This document shows positions 1-7,707 of a stretch of DNA of 64,000 nt, piece after piece; position 1 is the first letter of the stretch, and every line of letters begins with the position of its first letter. The position numbers were made by a program, and so were the translations under genes. This DNA comes from Nocardia sp. NBC_00403. GTDB taxonomy: Bacteria; Actinomycetota; Actinomycetes; Mycobacteriales; Mycobacteriaceae. The stretch spans positions 1,736,001-1,800,000 of the forward strand of contig NZ_CP107939.1 of the NCBI RefSeq assembly GCF_036046055.1, read 5' to 3'. The notes beneath the pieces were generated by a model. The model did not search any database. It saw only the letters and a list, made by a program, of their open reading frames with translations, and was not told the DNA's origin.

Positions 1-706
1 CAAGCCGGAAACCATGGCGGTCACCGAGGGCGGTTCGGTGCGCATCACCGGTCGCAAGGTGGCGGTGCCCTACGCGGACCTTGCGCGCTGGCTGCTGATT
101 CCCACCAATTCCGGTATCGCGCTTGTCGAATCGGATGCCGAGGGCATCACGCTCACACCGTCGCCGGTGTCCGGCGGCATTCCCGAGTGCAGTGTGCGCC
201 TGGACAATGTCGAGATTCCGGCCGAGCGGCTGCTGCCCGGCGGCATCGCACAGCTGCACCGGCTCGCGGTCGCGTCGATCGGCTCCGTCGCGGACGGGCT
301 GCTGAAGGGCGCGCTCGTCTTGACCGCCGAACATGTCCGCACGCGCAGACAGTTCAACAGACCGCTTGCCGAATTCCAGGCGGTGGCGCAGCAGATCGCC
401 GATCTGTATGTCGTCTCGCGCACCCTGCACGCCGCCGCCGTATCGGCGAACTGGGCGCTGGCGCACGATGATCCCGGCCAGGCACACCAGGAGCGGATCG
501 ACGACGATCTCGATGTCCTGGCCTACACCGTGGCGTCGGAATTGCCCGCGGCCATGCAGAAGTGTCATCACCTGCACGGTGGCCTCGGCGTCGACATCAC
601 CCACCCGATGCACCGCTACTACTCGCAGGCCAAAGACATCGCGCGCTGGCTCGGCGGCGAATCGTTCCGACTCGATCGATTGGGGGCCAGATGTTCATCG
701 ACCTGA
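1..706 (+). CDS. fadE28: Acyl-CoA dehydrogenase FadE28/ChsE1, 5' end outside window
   Basis: The reading frame is open from the first bases of the window, so the start lies upstream; about 235 C-terminal residues are present. FadE28 (ChsE1) pairs with FadE29 (ChsE2) as an alpha2beta2 dehydrogenase that desaturates the 3-carbon side chain of 3-oxo-4-pregnene-20-carboxyl-CoA. The visible part has the C-terminal helical ACAD domain, with a RRQFNRPLAEFQAV segment and a HHLHGGLGVDITHPMHRYY segment near the end. The stop lies 16 bp inside fadE29, which indicates translational coupling. The identity rests on the following genes, which reproduce the order fadE28-fadE29-chsH2-chsH1-ltp2 of the M. tuberculosis igr operon. 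Confidence 0.85.
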   Translation, partial: KPETMAVTEGGSVRITGRKVAVPYADLARWLLIPTNSGIALVESDAEGITLTPSPVSGGIPECSVRLDNVEIPAERLLPGGIAQLHRLAVASIGSVADGLLKGALVLTAEHVRTRRQFNRPLAEFQAVAQQIADLYVVSRTLHAAAVSANWALAHDDPGQAHQERIDDDLDVLAYTVASELPAAMQKCHHLHGGLGVDITHPMHRYYSQAKDIARWLGGESFRLDRLGARCSST

Positions 707-1851
707 CCGCGGAGCAGCGCAAGCTGCGCGATGAATTGCGTTCGTACTTCGCCGATCTCGTGACTCCCGAAGAGGAAGCCGAGATGGCGCTCAACCGACA
801 CGGCGACGCCTACCGCGCGGTGGTGCGCCGGATGGGCGCGGACGGTTGGCTCGGTGTCGGCTGGCCCAAGGAATACGGTGGCCAGGGCTTCGGTCCGATG
901 GAGCAGCAGATCTTCTTCAATGAAGCGGTCCGCGCCGATGTGCCGCTGCCGCTGGTGACACTGTTGACCGTCGGGCCGACGCTGCAACAGTTCGGCACCG
1001 ACGAGCAGAAGGCCAAGTTCCTACCCGGAATCCTCTCCGGTGATATCCATTTCGCGATCGGTTACTCCGAACCCGAAGCGGGCACCGACCTGGCCTCGCT
1101 GCGGACCAGTGCCGTGCGCGACGAGTCCGGCGACTGGATCGTCAACGGGCAGAAGATCTTCACCACCGGTGCGCACGAGGCCGACTTCGTCTGGCTGGCG
1201 TGTCGGACCGGATCGGTCGAGTCGCGGCACCGCGGCATCACGATCCTGATCGTCGACACCACCGACCCCGGTTATTCCTGGACCCCGATCATCACCTGCG
1301 ACGGCGCCCACCACACCAACGCCACCTACTTCGACAATGTCCACGTCCCGGCGAACATGCTGGTCGGCGCGGAGAACCGAGGGTGGAAGCTGATCACCAC
1401 CCAGCTCAACCACGAGCGGGTGAGCCTCGGCCCGTCGGGCAAGATCGAGCAGCTCTACGACAAGGTGCGCGACTGGGCGCAGCCGCGCGGTGTGCTCGCC
1501 GAGGCCGACGTGCGTCGTTCGCTCGGCCGTATCCACGCCATGGTCCGGCTGAACGAGCTGCTGAACTGGCAGGTGGCAGCCACCGTCGACGGTGACCAGG
1601 CCACGGTGATCGCCGATGCGTCGGCGACCAAGGTGTTCTCCACCGAATCGCTGCAAGAGGCGGGCCGGCTCGCCGAGGAAATCATCGGCCGCTACGGCGA
1701 TCCCGCCGATCCGGCTACCGCCGAATTGCTGACCTGGCTGGACCGCAGAACCAAACAGAACCTGGTGGTGACCTTCGGCGGCGGCGTCAACGAGGTGATG
1801 CGCGAGCTGGTCGCCTCGTCCGGGCTGCAGTTGCCGCGAGTACCGCGATAG
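691..1851 (+). CDS. fadE29: Acyl-CoA dehydrogenase FadE29/ChsE2
   Basis: This 386-residue protein is the partner subunit of ChsE1 and acts on the last side-chain beta-oxidation cycle in the cytoplasm. The start at 691 (MFIDLTAEQRKL) is chosen because it matches the FadE29 N-terminus and the frame upstream has no ACAD similarity. The N-terminal helical domain is followed by the beta domain with GYSEPEAGTDLASLR (about residues 125-139) and NGQKIFTTGAHEAD. The C-terminus ends in the family-typical FGGGVNEVMRE. It overlaps fadE28 by 16 bp and is followed after 22 bp by chsH2. Confidence 0.93.
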   Translation: MFIDLTAEQRKLRDELRSYFADLVTPEEEAEMALNRHGDAYRAVVRRMGADGWLGVGWPKEYGGQGFGPMEQQIFFNEAVRADVPLPLVTLLTVGPTLQQFGTDEQKAKFLPGILSGDIHFAIGYSEPEAGTDLASLRTSAVRDESGDWIVNGQKIFTTGAHEADFVWLACRTGSVESRHRGITILIVDTTDPGYSWTPIITCDGAHHTNATYFDNVHVPANMLVGAENRGWKLITTQLNHERVSLGPSGKIEQLYDKVRDWAQPRGVLAEADVRRSLGRIHAMVRLNELLNWQVAATVDGDQATVIADASATKVFSTESLQEAGRLAEEIIGRYGDPADPATAELLTWLDRRTKQNLVVTFGGGVNEVMRELVASSGLQLPRVPR

Positions 1852-1873
1852 TGAACAACCAAAGGAGCCGCGC

Positions 1874-2812
1874 GTGCCGGAAACCATGACTCCGGAAGCG
1901 ATTACCGCCGCCGCCGAGCACATCATCGCGGCCGGGGACTGCGCGCCACGTCCCGGGCGTGACCCGGTGAACCAGCCGATGATCAACAACTGGGTCGAGG
2001 CGCTCGGGGATGCCAATCCCATCTACGTCGACGAAGAAGCCGCACGGGCCGCAGGTTTCCCCGGCGCTGTCGCACCGCCTGCCATGGCCCAGGTGTGGAC
2101 GATGTTCGGGCTCAACGGTTCGCGCCCGGACGACGATCCGATGGCCAAGGTTACCGAGCTGCTCGACGGCGCGGGCTACACCTCGGTGGTCGCCACCGAC
2201 TGCCAGCAGACCTACCACCGGTATCTCACCGTCGGTGAGCAGGTTTCGGTGACCAGCAGGCTGGCCGAGATCCGCGGCCCCAAGCGGACCGCGCTGGGGG
2301 AGGGCTGGTTCGTCACCTTCCAGACCAGCTGGCAGGTCGGCGACGAGGTCGTCGCCGAGATGCTCTTCCGCCTGTTGAAATTCGCGCCCGGCACCGGCGC
2401 CGCACCGAAAGAACCCGAGGGGGCCCGCGTCAAGCCGCTGGTCTCCTGGGACACCGAGTTCTTCTGGGAAGGCACCAAAGCAGGCGAGCTGCGGATCCAG
2501 CAGCTGCCCGACGGCACGCTGCGGCACCCGCCGATCCCGGCGATCTGGAAAGACAAGTCCGAGCAGACCGACTATGTGGTGGCCTCGGGACGCGGCGAGG
2601 TATTCAGCTACGTCGTGCATCACGCTCCGAAAGTGCCCGGTCGGCAGCTGCCGTTCGTTGTGGCGCTCGTCGAATTGGAAGAAGGCGTGCGCATGCTCGG
2701 TGAACTGCGCGGTATCGACCCGGCCGAAGTGAAGATCGGGATGCCGGTCGAGGTCGAGTTCGACAAGCTCGACGACGAGGCCGTGCTGCCGGTCTGGCGG
2801 GTGTGCGCATGA
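1874..2812 (+). CDS. chsH2: Enoyl-CoA hydratase subunit ChsH2 (MaoC + DUF35)
   Basis: ChsH2 combines with ChsH1 to hydrate the 17-propenoyl-CoA side chain made by ChsE1-ChsE2. Its 312 residues contain an N-terminal MaoC-like hot-dog domain (about 30-160) and a C-terminal DUF35 domain (about 185-305) that in the M. tuberculosis enzyme binds the aldolase Ltp2. The MaoC part reads LGDANPIYVDEE where an active hydratase has D-x4-H, so the catalytic His is missing, as expected for the non-catalytic half. The GTG start at 1874 is preceded by AAAGGAG at 1861. Its stop overlaps the chsH1 start (ATGA). Confidence 0.92.
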   Translation: MPETMTPEAITAAAEHIIAAGDCAPRPGRDPVNQPMINNWVEALGDANPIYVDEEAARAAGFPGAVAPPAMAQVWTMFGLNGSRPDDDPMAKVTELLDGAGYTSVVATDCQQTYHRYLTVGEQVSVTSRLAEIRGPKRTALGEGWFVTFQTSWQVGDEVVAEMLFRLLKFAPGTGAAPKEPEGARVKPLVSWDTEFFWEGTKAGELRIQQLPDGTLRHPPIPAIWKDKSEQTDYVVASGRGEVFSYVVHHAPKVPGRQLPFVVALVELEEGVRMLGELRGIDPAEVKIGMPVEVEFDKLDDEAVLPVWRVCA

Positions 2813-3210
2813 CCGCCGTGCAGGTAGGCACCGTGCTGCCGGAGCTCGTCATCGAGGCCGACCCGACCTTTGTGGTCAGCACGGCCCTGGCCACCAGGGA
2901 TTTTCAGGATGTCCACCACGACAGGGACAAGGCGATCGCCCGCGGTTCCAAGGACATCTTCGTCAATATCCTCACCGACACCGGGCTGGTGCAGCGCTTC
3001 GTCACCGATTGGGCCGGTCCGCGCGCCATAGTGAAGTCGATCGCGCTGCGGCTCGGTGTTCCGCTGTATTCCGGTGACACCCTGACCCTTTCCGGCACGG
3101 TGACCGAGGTGGCAGGCGACGAGGTCCACATCGACATCGTCGGCAAGGACAGCCTCGGCGACCACATTACGGCGAAAGCCGTTATCTCCTATCGGGGTTC
3201 GAATGACTGA
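2809..3210 (+). CDS. chsH1: Enoyl-CoA hydratase subunit ChsH1 (MaoC-like)
   Basis: This 133-residue single hot-dog domain protein supplies the active site of the ChsH1-ChsH2 hydratase. The catalytic D-x4-H pair is visible as D31 and H36 in the segment TRDFQDVHHDRD. The ATG at 2809 overlaps the chsH2 stop, and its own stop lies 8 bp inside ltp2. An in-frame GTG two codons earlier (2803) is a less likely start. The pairing of a His-lacking ChsH2 with this His-containing partner is the known arrangement of the heteromeric complex. Confidence 0.92.
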   Translation: MTAVQVGTVLPELVIEADPTFVVSTALATRDFQDVHHDRDKAIARGSKDIFVNILTDTGLVQRFVTDWAGPRAIVKSIALRLGVPLYSGDTLTLSGTVTEVAGDEVHIDIVGKDSLGDHITAKAVISYRGSND

Positions 3211-4381
3211 GCAAGGTATCTCGGGCCGCGCGGCCATCGTCGGGATCGGCGCCACCGACTTCTCCAAGGACTCCGGGCGCAGCGAACTGCGGTTGGCGAC
3301 CGAGGCAGTGACCGCGGCGCTCGCCGATGCGGGCCTCACGCCCGCCGATGTCGACGGCCTGACGACCTTCACCATGGACACCAACACCCAGGCCGCGGTC
3401 GCGCGTGCCGTCGGGATTCCACAGCTGAAGTTCTTCAGCCACATCGGTTACGGCGGTGGCGCGGCGTGCGCCACCATCCAGCAGGCGGCGATGGCGGTTG
3501 CCACCGGCGTCGCCGACGTCGTCGTCGCCTATCGGGCGTTCAACGAGCGCTCGGTGTCGCGCTTCGGTCAGTTCTCCACGGCGCTGGCCACCGCACCGAC
3601 CTCATCGGGCATCGACGCGGGCTGGTCCTATCCGCAGGGGCTGGGCACACCGGCCGCCCAGGTGGCTATGGTCGCCCGCCGCTACATGCATGTGTACGGC
3701 GCGACGAGCGAGGACTTCGGCCGGGTGGCCGTCGCCGACCGCAAGCATGCCGCAGTGAACCCGAACGCCTTCTTCTACGGCAAACCGATCACGCTGGAAG
3801 AGCACCAGAATTCGCGTTGGATCGCCGAACCACTGCATCTGCTCGACTGCTGTCAGGAGTCCGACGGCGGGGTGGCGATCGTTGTCACCAGTGCCGAACG
3901 CGCCCGCGATCTTCCACAGCGTCCGGCCGTAATCGCCGCCGCCGCACAGGGTTCCGGTGCCGACCAATACGTGATGACCAGCTACTACCGCGACGCCATG
4001 ACGGGTCTGCCGGAGATGGGCCTTGTCGGTGCGCAGCTCTGGGCACAGAGCGGGCTACGCCCCGACGATATGCAAGCCGCCATCCTCTACGACCACTTCA
4101 CCCCGTTCGTCCTCATGCAACTGGAGGAACTCGGCTTCTGCGGTCGCGGCGAGGCCAGGGACTTCATCGCCGACGGAGCCATCGAAGTGGGCGGCCGCCT
4201 CCCACTGAACACGCACGGCGGCCAACTCGGCGAGGCCTATATCCACGGCATGAACGGCATCGCCGAGGCCGTCCGCCAAATCCGTGGCACCTCCGTCAAC
4301 CCGGTCCAGGATCTGGAGAACATCCTGGTCACCGCGGGTACCGGGGTACCTACCTCGGGTCTGGTGCTCAGCGCGAACTGA
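3203..4381 (+). CDS. ltp2: Steroid side-chain retro-aldolase Ltp2
   Basis: Ltp2 is a thiolase-fold lipid-transfer-like protein that cleaves the hydroxylated 17-side chain, releasing androstenedione and propionyl-CoA, when bound to the DUF35 domain of ChsH2. The 392-residue protein has the SCP-x/thiolase layout: GIGATDFSKDSGRSE near the N-terminus, HIGYGGGAACATIQQ in the nucleophile region (the usual thiolase Cys is not in its normal setting), and LNTHGGQLGEAYIHGMNG near the end. It is the last gene of the operon and is followed directly by a strong hairpin. Confidence 0.92.
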   Translation: MTEQGISGRAAIVGIGATDFSKDSGRSELRLATEAVTAALADAGLTPADVDGLTTFTMDTNTQAAVARAVGIPQLKFFSHIGYGGGAACATIQQAAMAVATGVADVVVAYRAFNERSVSRFGQFSTALATAPTSSGIDAGWSYPQGLGTPAAQVAMVARRYMHVYGATSEDFGRVAVADRKHAAVNPNAFFYGKPITLEEHQNSRWIAEPLHLLDCCQESDGGVAIVVTSAERARDLPQRPAVIAAAAQGSGADQYVMTSYYRDAMTGLPEMGLVGAQLWAQSGLRPDDMQAAILYDHFTPFVLMQLEELGFCGRGEARDFIADGAIEVGGRLPLNTHGGQLGEAYIHGMNGIAEAVRQIRGTSVNPVQDLENILVTAGTGVPTSGLVLSAN

Positions 4382-4384
4382 TCT

Positions 4385-4455
4385 GATCCCGGCGTTGACC
4401 GGGATCGCATGGCCGTCGCCGGGATGCGGGATATTGTCTGCCGCTATCCCGGCGA
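4385..4455 (+). terminator. Double hairpin after ltp2
   Basis: Four bases after the ltp2 stop lies a perfect 8-bp stem with a 6-base loop (GATCCCGG 4385-4392 with CCGGGATC 4399-4406). A second inverted repeat (TCGCCGGGAT 4416-4425 with ATCCCGGCGA 4446-4455) follows. There is no U-tract, as is common in actinobacterial terminators. Confidence 0.7.
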
Positions 4456-4515
4456 CCAGCCATGCCTGCGATCGAATGCAGCCAGGATGTCGCCTGGTAT
4501 CGACGATGAGCGCCG

Positions 4516-4728
4516 TCACTCGCCGAAACCTCGGGCGAGCTCGGTACCGATTTCCTCGGCGGTGAGTGGTCCGCTGCTGCGGTACCCGCCGGTTGTCGGG
4601 CGTGGTCTCGCCGCAGTTTCGTCGATCAGCCTGTCGATCTGCTGTGCCGGCGTCAACCCGTGGGCTGCCGCTAGCCGATGCAGCCTGTCGCGGGTTGCCT
4701 TCGGTACCTTGATGGTTATAGCGGTCAT
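4516..4728 (-). CDS. Small ribbon-helix-helix protein, antitoxin-like
   Basis: The 70-residue protein begins with a short beta strand (TAITIKVP) followed by two helices, the Arc/MetJ/CopG ribbon-helix-helix layout (about residues 1-40), and has a variable tail ending TAEEIGTELARGFGE. Such proteins bind operator DNA as dimers and are often antitoxins. No toxin gene (PIN or RelE type) is adjacent; the next gene upstream is a divergent NUDIX gene starting 37 bp away. It could be an orphan antitoxin or an autorepressor controlling the shared promoter. Confidence 0.65.
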   Translation of the reverse strand: MTAITIKVPKATRDRLHRLAAAHGLTPAQQIDRLIDETAARPRPTTGGYRSSGPLTAEEIGTELARGFGE

Positions 4729-4765
4729 GCCGCAGGGTAGACCGATCTGCCCTGGGAGGAGTTCG

Positions 4766-5206
4766 ATGACCGACCGGCACCTTGTCGACGCTCATATCCT
4801 GGTCATCCGTGACGGTGAGCTGTTGCTCAGCAAGCGACGTAGCGACGACGAGTTCGACGGCCTGTGGCATCTGCCCGCCGGCAAGCTCGAAGCGGGTGAG
4901 TCCGTGGCCGTCGCGGCGGCGCGTGAGGCGCACGAGGAGGTCGGCATCGTCATCGACCCTGCGGACCTTCGACTCTTTCACGTCGCCCATGTGATCGGCT
5001 CCGGTCGCGAAGCCCGCCTCGGCCTGTTTTTCGAGGTGCTGCGCTGGATCGGCGACCCGGTCAATCGCGAACCGGACAAGTCCTACGAACTGCGCTGGTT
5101 CCCACTCGACGCACTGCCCGAGGACACACTTATCCGTTACCCACTCGCCGGAATCCGCGCCTATTTCTCTGGAAGCACCTACAGCGAACGCGGTTGGAAT
5201 CACTAG
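4766..5206 (+). CDS. NUDIX hydrolase
   Basis: The 146-residue protein carries an intact NUDIX box (G-x5-E-x7-REAHEEVGI, about residues 38-60) that binds divalent metal and hydrolyses nucleoside diphosphates linked to another moiety. The start at 4766 is chosen for the GGGAGGA at 4754 and because translation further upstream has no domain character. The actual substrate cannot be read from the sequence; short proteins of this type are often MutT-like or act on NDP-sugars. Its stop abuts the stop of the convergent MerR gene with no spacer. Confidence 0.85.
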   Translation: MTDRHLVDAHILVIRDGELLLSKRRSDDEFDGLWHLPAGKLEAGESVAVAAAREAHEEVGIVIDPADLRLFHVAHVIGSGREARLGLFFEVLRWIGDPVNREPDKSYELRWFPLDALPEDTLIRYPLAGIRAYFSGSTYSERGWNH

Positions 5207-5608
5207 CTACTGCGGTTCCCTGCGAGGTTCGGGGTCGCGGACGAATGTCGTGCACTCAGGACAGTCGTCGAGGTACCGATGGCGGCACTCGACCGTGTGT
5301 TGGAGGAAGGTGATCGCCTGTTGCCTGCTGGCCACTTCGCCCTCGAGCGCGGCAATCTTCGCTCGCACAACCGCTTGTGCTTGCGACTTCTCAGGAGCCA
5401 TCGCGGCGGCGACCTCGGGCAATGAGAGCCCGACTCGTCGCAGCTTCAACACGGTTCGTGCTCGCTCCAGGCAGCCATCGTCGTAAATGCGGTAGCCGCT
5501 TGCATTTCGACGCACCGTAACCACTCCCGCTTGCTCCCAGTGCCGCAAGACGTGGGCTTCGATGCCGAGCTGCGCGGCGGCATCGCCGATAGTCATGGAC
5601 TTGGTCAT
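5207..5608 (-). CDS. MerR family transcriptional regulator
   Basis: The 133-residue protein has the MerR winged helix at the N-terminus (MTIGDAAAQLGIEAHVLRHWE, then a GYRIYDD wing at about 35-41), followed by a dimerization helix. Its tail has three Cys residues (VECRHRYLDDCPECTTF), which could bind metal or sense redox state, though this is only a guess. The start at 5608 is the first Met before the HTH; an ATG further upstream would overlap the divergent gene. The 40-bp gap to the divergent NAD(P)-binding gene suggests that MerR controls it. Confidence 0.85.
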   Translation of the reverse strand: MTKSMTIGDAAAQLGIEAHVLRHWEQAGVVTVRRNASGYRIYDDGCLERARTVLKLRRVGLSLPEVAAAMAPEKSQAQAVVRAKIAALEGEVASRQQAITFLQHTVECRHRYLDDCPECTTFVRDPEPRREPQ

Positions 5609-5648
5609 GCTTGCCTTAATGTCGACCTGAACCTCTAGCCTCTCGAGC

Positions 5649-6536
5649 ATGCCAGATAGTCCTCGACACCTTGATGCTCGTCCGAGATCGATCCTTGTCA
5701 CCGGTGCGACCGGCAACGTCGGCCGTGAGATCGTCGAGCGCCTGCGAAGCCACGACGTGAATGTTCGCAGCCTTGCCCGTCGACACATCGAATCGCGACC
5801 AGGGTTCGAGTCGGTGGCGGGTGACCTGACAGATCCTGCCGTCGTCCGCGCGGCGCTCGCCGGCATCGACGCGGTGTTCCTCATCTGGCCACTACTCGAC
5901 ACTGCTCCTGCCGAACCCCTTCTCGCCGAGCTCAGCGCAATTCAGACGCACCTGGTCTATCTATCTTCGACAGCCGTTGACGACCCAGCGGCCCACCAAA
6001 GCGACCCGATCGTTCAGGTGCACGCCGACATGGAGGCCCTGCTCCACGGCGCGGGTCTGCATCCCACTGTGTTGCGCAGCGACACGCTGGCCTCCAACAC
6101 ACGTGGCTGGGCCGCACAGCTGCTGGCAGGCGATGTTGTCCGCGGGCCGGACATTGCGCGTACGGCCGTCGTCGACGAGCGCGATGTCGCTGCCGCGGCC
6201 GTCGCGGCGTTGCTCGCACGCAATGAGGAACTCGATCGAGACTCGTACCTGTTGACCGGACCTGAACTACTCAGTCGGTCGGATCAGGTCGACCTCCTCG
6301 GCGCCGCACTCGGACGGCCTCTGCGATTCGAAGCAGTCCCCTCCGAGCTCGCGCGCGCACGAATGCTCGCAGACGGCCGCAATGAGCAACTGGTCGACGC
6401 CTTGCTCGCGGCGTCGACACATCGACCCGATTCCACCCTCGTCACCGATCATGTGGAAAGGCTCACCGGCCAACCTGCCCGCACCTTCGCGCGGTGGTCA
6501 TTCGACCACGCCGCCGAGTTCACCCGCCGCCGGTAG
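5649..6536 (+). CDS. NmrA-like NAD(P)-binding protein
   Basis: The 295-residue protein starts with a Rossmann motif ILVTGATGNVGREIVERL (about 15-32) and continues as an atypical short-chain dehydrogenase of the NmrA/HSCARG type. These are NAD(P)H-dependent quinone reductases or redox sensors rather than classical SDRs, and no YxxxK pair in SDR spacing is obvious. It is divergent from the MerR gene, a common arrangement for stress-induced reductases. The substrate is unknown. Confidence 0.8.
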   Translation: MPDSPRHLDARPRSILVTGATGNVGREIVERLRSHDVNVRSLARRHIESRPGFESVAGDLTDPAVVRAALAGIDAVFLIWPLLDTAPAEPLLAELSAIQTHLVYLSSTAVDDPAAHQSDPIVQVHADMEALLHGAGLHPTVLRSDTLASNTRGWAAQLLAGDVVRGPDIARTAVVDERDVAAAAVAALLARNEELDRDSYLLTGPELLSRSDQVDLLGAALGRPLRFEAVPSELARARMLADGRNEQLVDALLAASTHRPDSTLVTDHVERLTGQPARTFARWSFDHAAEFTRRR

Positions 6537-6612
6537 TCAGGCACGCCAGTCGATTTCAGACGAACGACAGCAGGCCCCGGTCGTCGCCGGGGCCCGCGGT
6601 CTGAAGCCGGAT

Positions 6613-6775
6613 TCAGGGCTGGTTGAATTCGCCGTCGTTCACGCCTGCGGTGAACGCATCCCACTCGCTGGGGGTGAAGACCAGCGCGGGACCGTTCGGG
6701 TTCTTGGAGTCACGGACGCCGACACGGCCATCACTGAGGCGTGAACCACTGAGCCCTGGACAGGTCGCTCTTCAC
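6613..6775 (-). pseudogene. Decayed DUF397 gene (internal deletion/frameshift)
   Basis: Read on the minus strand, a GTG at 6775 opens VKSDLSRAQWFT, the typical DUF397 N-terminus. After a shift of reading frame the text continues RLSDGRVGVRDSKNPNGPA and VFTPSEWDAFTAGVNDGEF to a stop at 6613. The central KSS...CVEVA segment of the family is missing, so about 13-15 codons were lost with a frame change. DUF397 proteins normally accompany XRE regulators in actinobacteria; no such partner is adjacent. Confidence 0.75.
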
Positions 6776-6860
6776 GGTACAAACTTCTTTGCTACCCACT
6801 GAAGCAGGTTCCTGCTCTCTGCAAAAACCCTGAGCGCGAGATCCGAATCGAAGGGTGGCG

Positions 6861-7643
6861 CTATGTCGAATCTTGCCGACCGCTGCGGAGGTAGCGCGAC
6901 AGCAGTGCGGTGAGTTGGTCGACGCTCTCCGGTGTTCCCGCTGGTAGCTGACTGCGGGCTCCTGCGAAGCGATCGAACACCGCCCCCTCGATGACGGCGA
7001 CGAAATCGGCTGCGGCCGTTGCTGGATCCGCGAAATCCAAGGCGTGGAAGAGGTCTCGTGCGCGTTCGACAGAGAACAGGCTGTGCACCAGCCGCGGGTG
7101 CAGATCGGGATCGGCCAGGAGATCGATGAGCAGCGCGTGTCGGACGATCAGGTGATTGCGGCGGTCCGCGAGTAGCTGGTCGAGCCAGGTCGCGATGGCG
7201 CGGGCGATGTCGCCGGTGTCGATCGGCAGTGTGCCCTGTGCGGTCGGAGTTGGATTGTCCAGCTGGGCCCGGCGCAGTGTCGATTCCGCGCGACCCGCGT
7301 GATCGGCTCGCGTCGCGAAACTCTCCTCGGGCTGTTCGTCGAGGTGCTGTGCTGGAGTGGCCGCAGATTCCGTGGCTGCGGATCGGGCGTCGGCGGATTG
7401 TGTGGCCACGAGCCGGGGGTCGGCGATCCGGGCGGCGAGGAAGTCTGTGCGGGAGCGGCTGGTGATGCGGTCGGTGATCGCTTCGATGAGTGCGCGTTTA
7501 GTGCGGAAGTAATATGAAGCGGATCCGGCGGGCAGGTCGAGCGCGGTGTCGATGGCCCGGTGGGTGAGGGCTCGGATGCCTCGGGTGGCAATCACATCGA
7601 TGGCGGCGTCGACTATTAGTGCGCGTCGGTCGGTTGTGGACAT
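6861..7643 (-). CDS. TetR family transcriptional repressor
   Basis: The 260-residue protein has a TetR_N helix-turn-helix at about 8-55 (IRALTHRAIDTALDLPAGSASYYFRTKRALIEAI). It is longer than usual for the family because of an Ala/Asp-rich segment at about 75-130 between the DNA-binding domain and the C-terminal ligand domain. The ATG at 7643 is preceded by AGAAGG. It is divergent from the ZapE-like ATPase, and the 64-bp gap contains a 32-bp perfect palindrome that is almost certainly its operator. Confidence 0.88.
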   Translation of the reverse strand: MSTTDRRALIVDAAIDVIATRGIRALTHRAIDTALDLPAGSASYYFRTKRALIEAITDRITSRSRTDFLAARIADPRLVATQSADARSAATESAATPAQHLDEQPEESFATRADHAGRAESTLRRAQLDNPTPTAQGTLPIDTGDIARAIATWLDQLLADRRNHLIVRHALLIDLLADPDLHPRLVHSLFSVERARDLFHALDFADPATAAADFVAVIEGAVFDRFAGARSQLPAGTPESVDQLTALLSRYLRSGRQDST

Positions 7644-7668
7644 CGTCACCTTCTCTGGCGGACGCAAC

Positions 7669-7700
7669 TCCTGATCCTCTACAACTGTAGAGGATCAGGA
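7669..7700. promoter_or_regulatory. 32-bp perfect palindromic operator between tetR and zapE-like gene
   Basis: Two perfect 15-bp arms (7669-7683 and 7686-7700, arm TCCTGATCCTCTACA) are separated by AC. The right arm ends in the AGGA that starts the ribosome-binding site of the downstream ATPase, so a repressor bound here would block both transcription and RBS exposure. The divergent TetR is the natural ligand. Confidence 0.85.
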
Positions 7701-7707
7701 GGATGTT

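Noticed and set aside
3203..4381. Ltp2 as an ordinary thiolase
   Set aside because: The nucleophile Cys context and the CxGGG motif of thiolases are not conserved, and the operon context is that of the aldolase.
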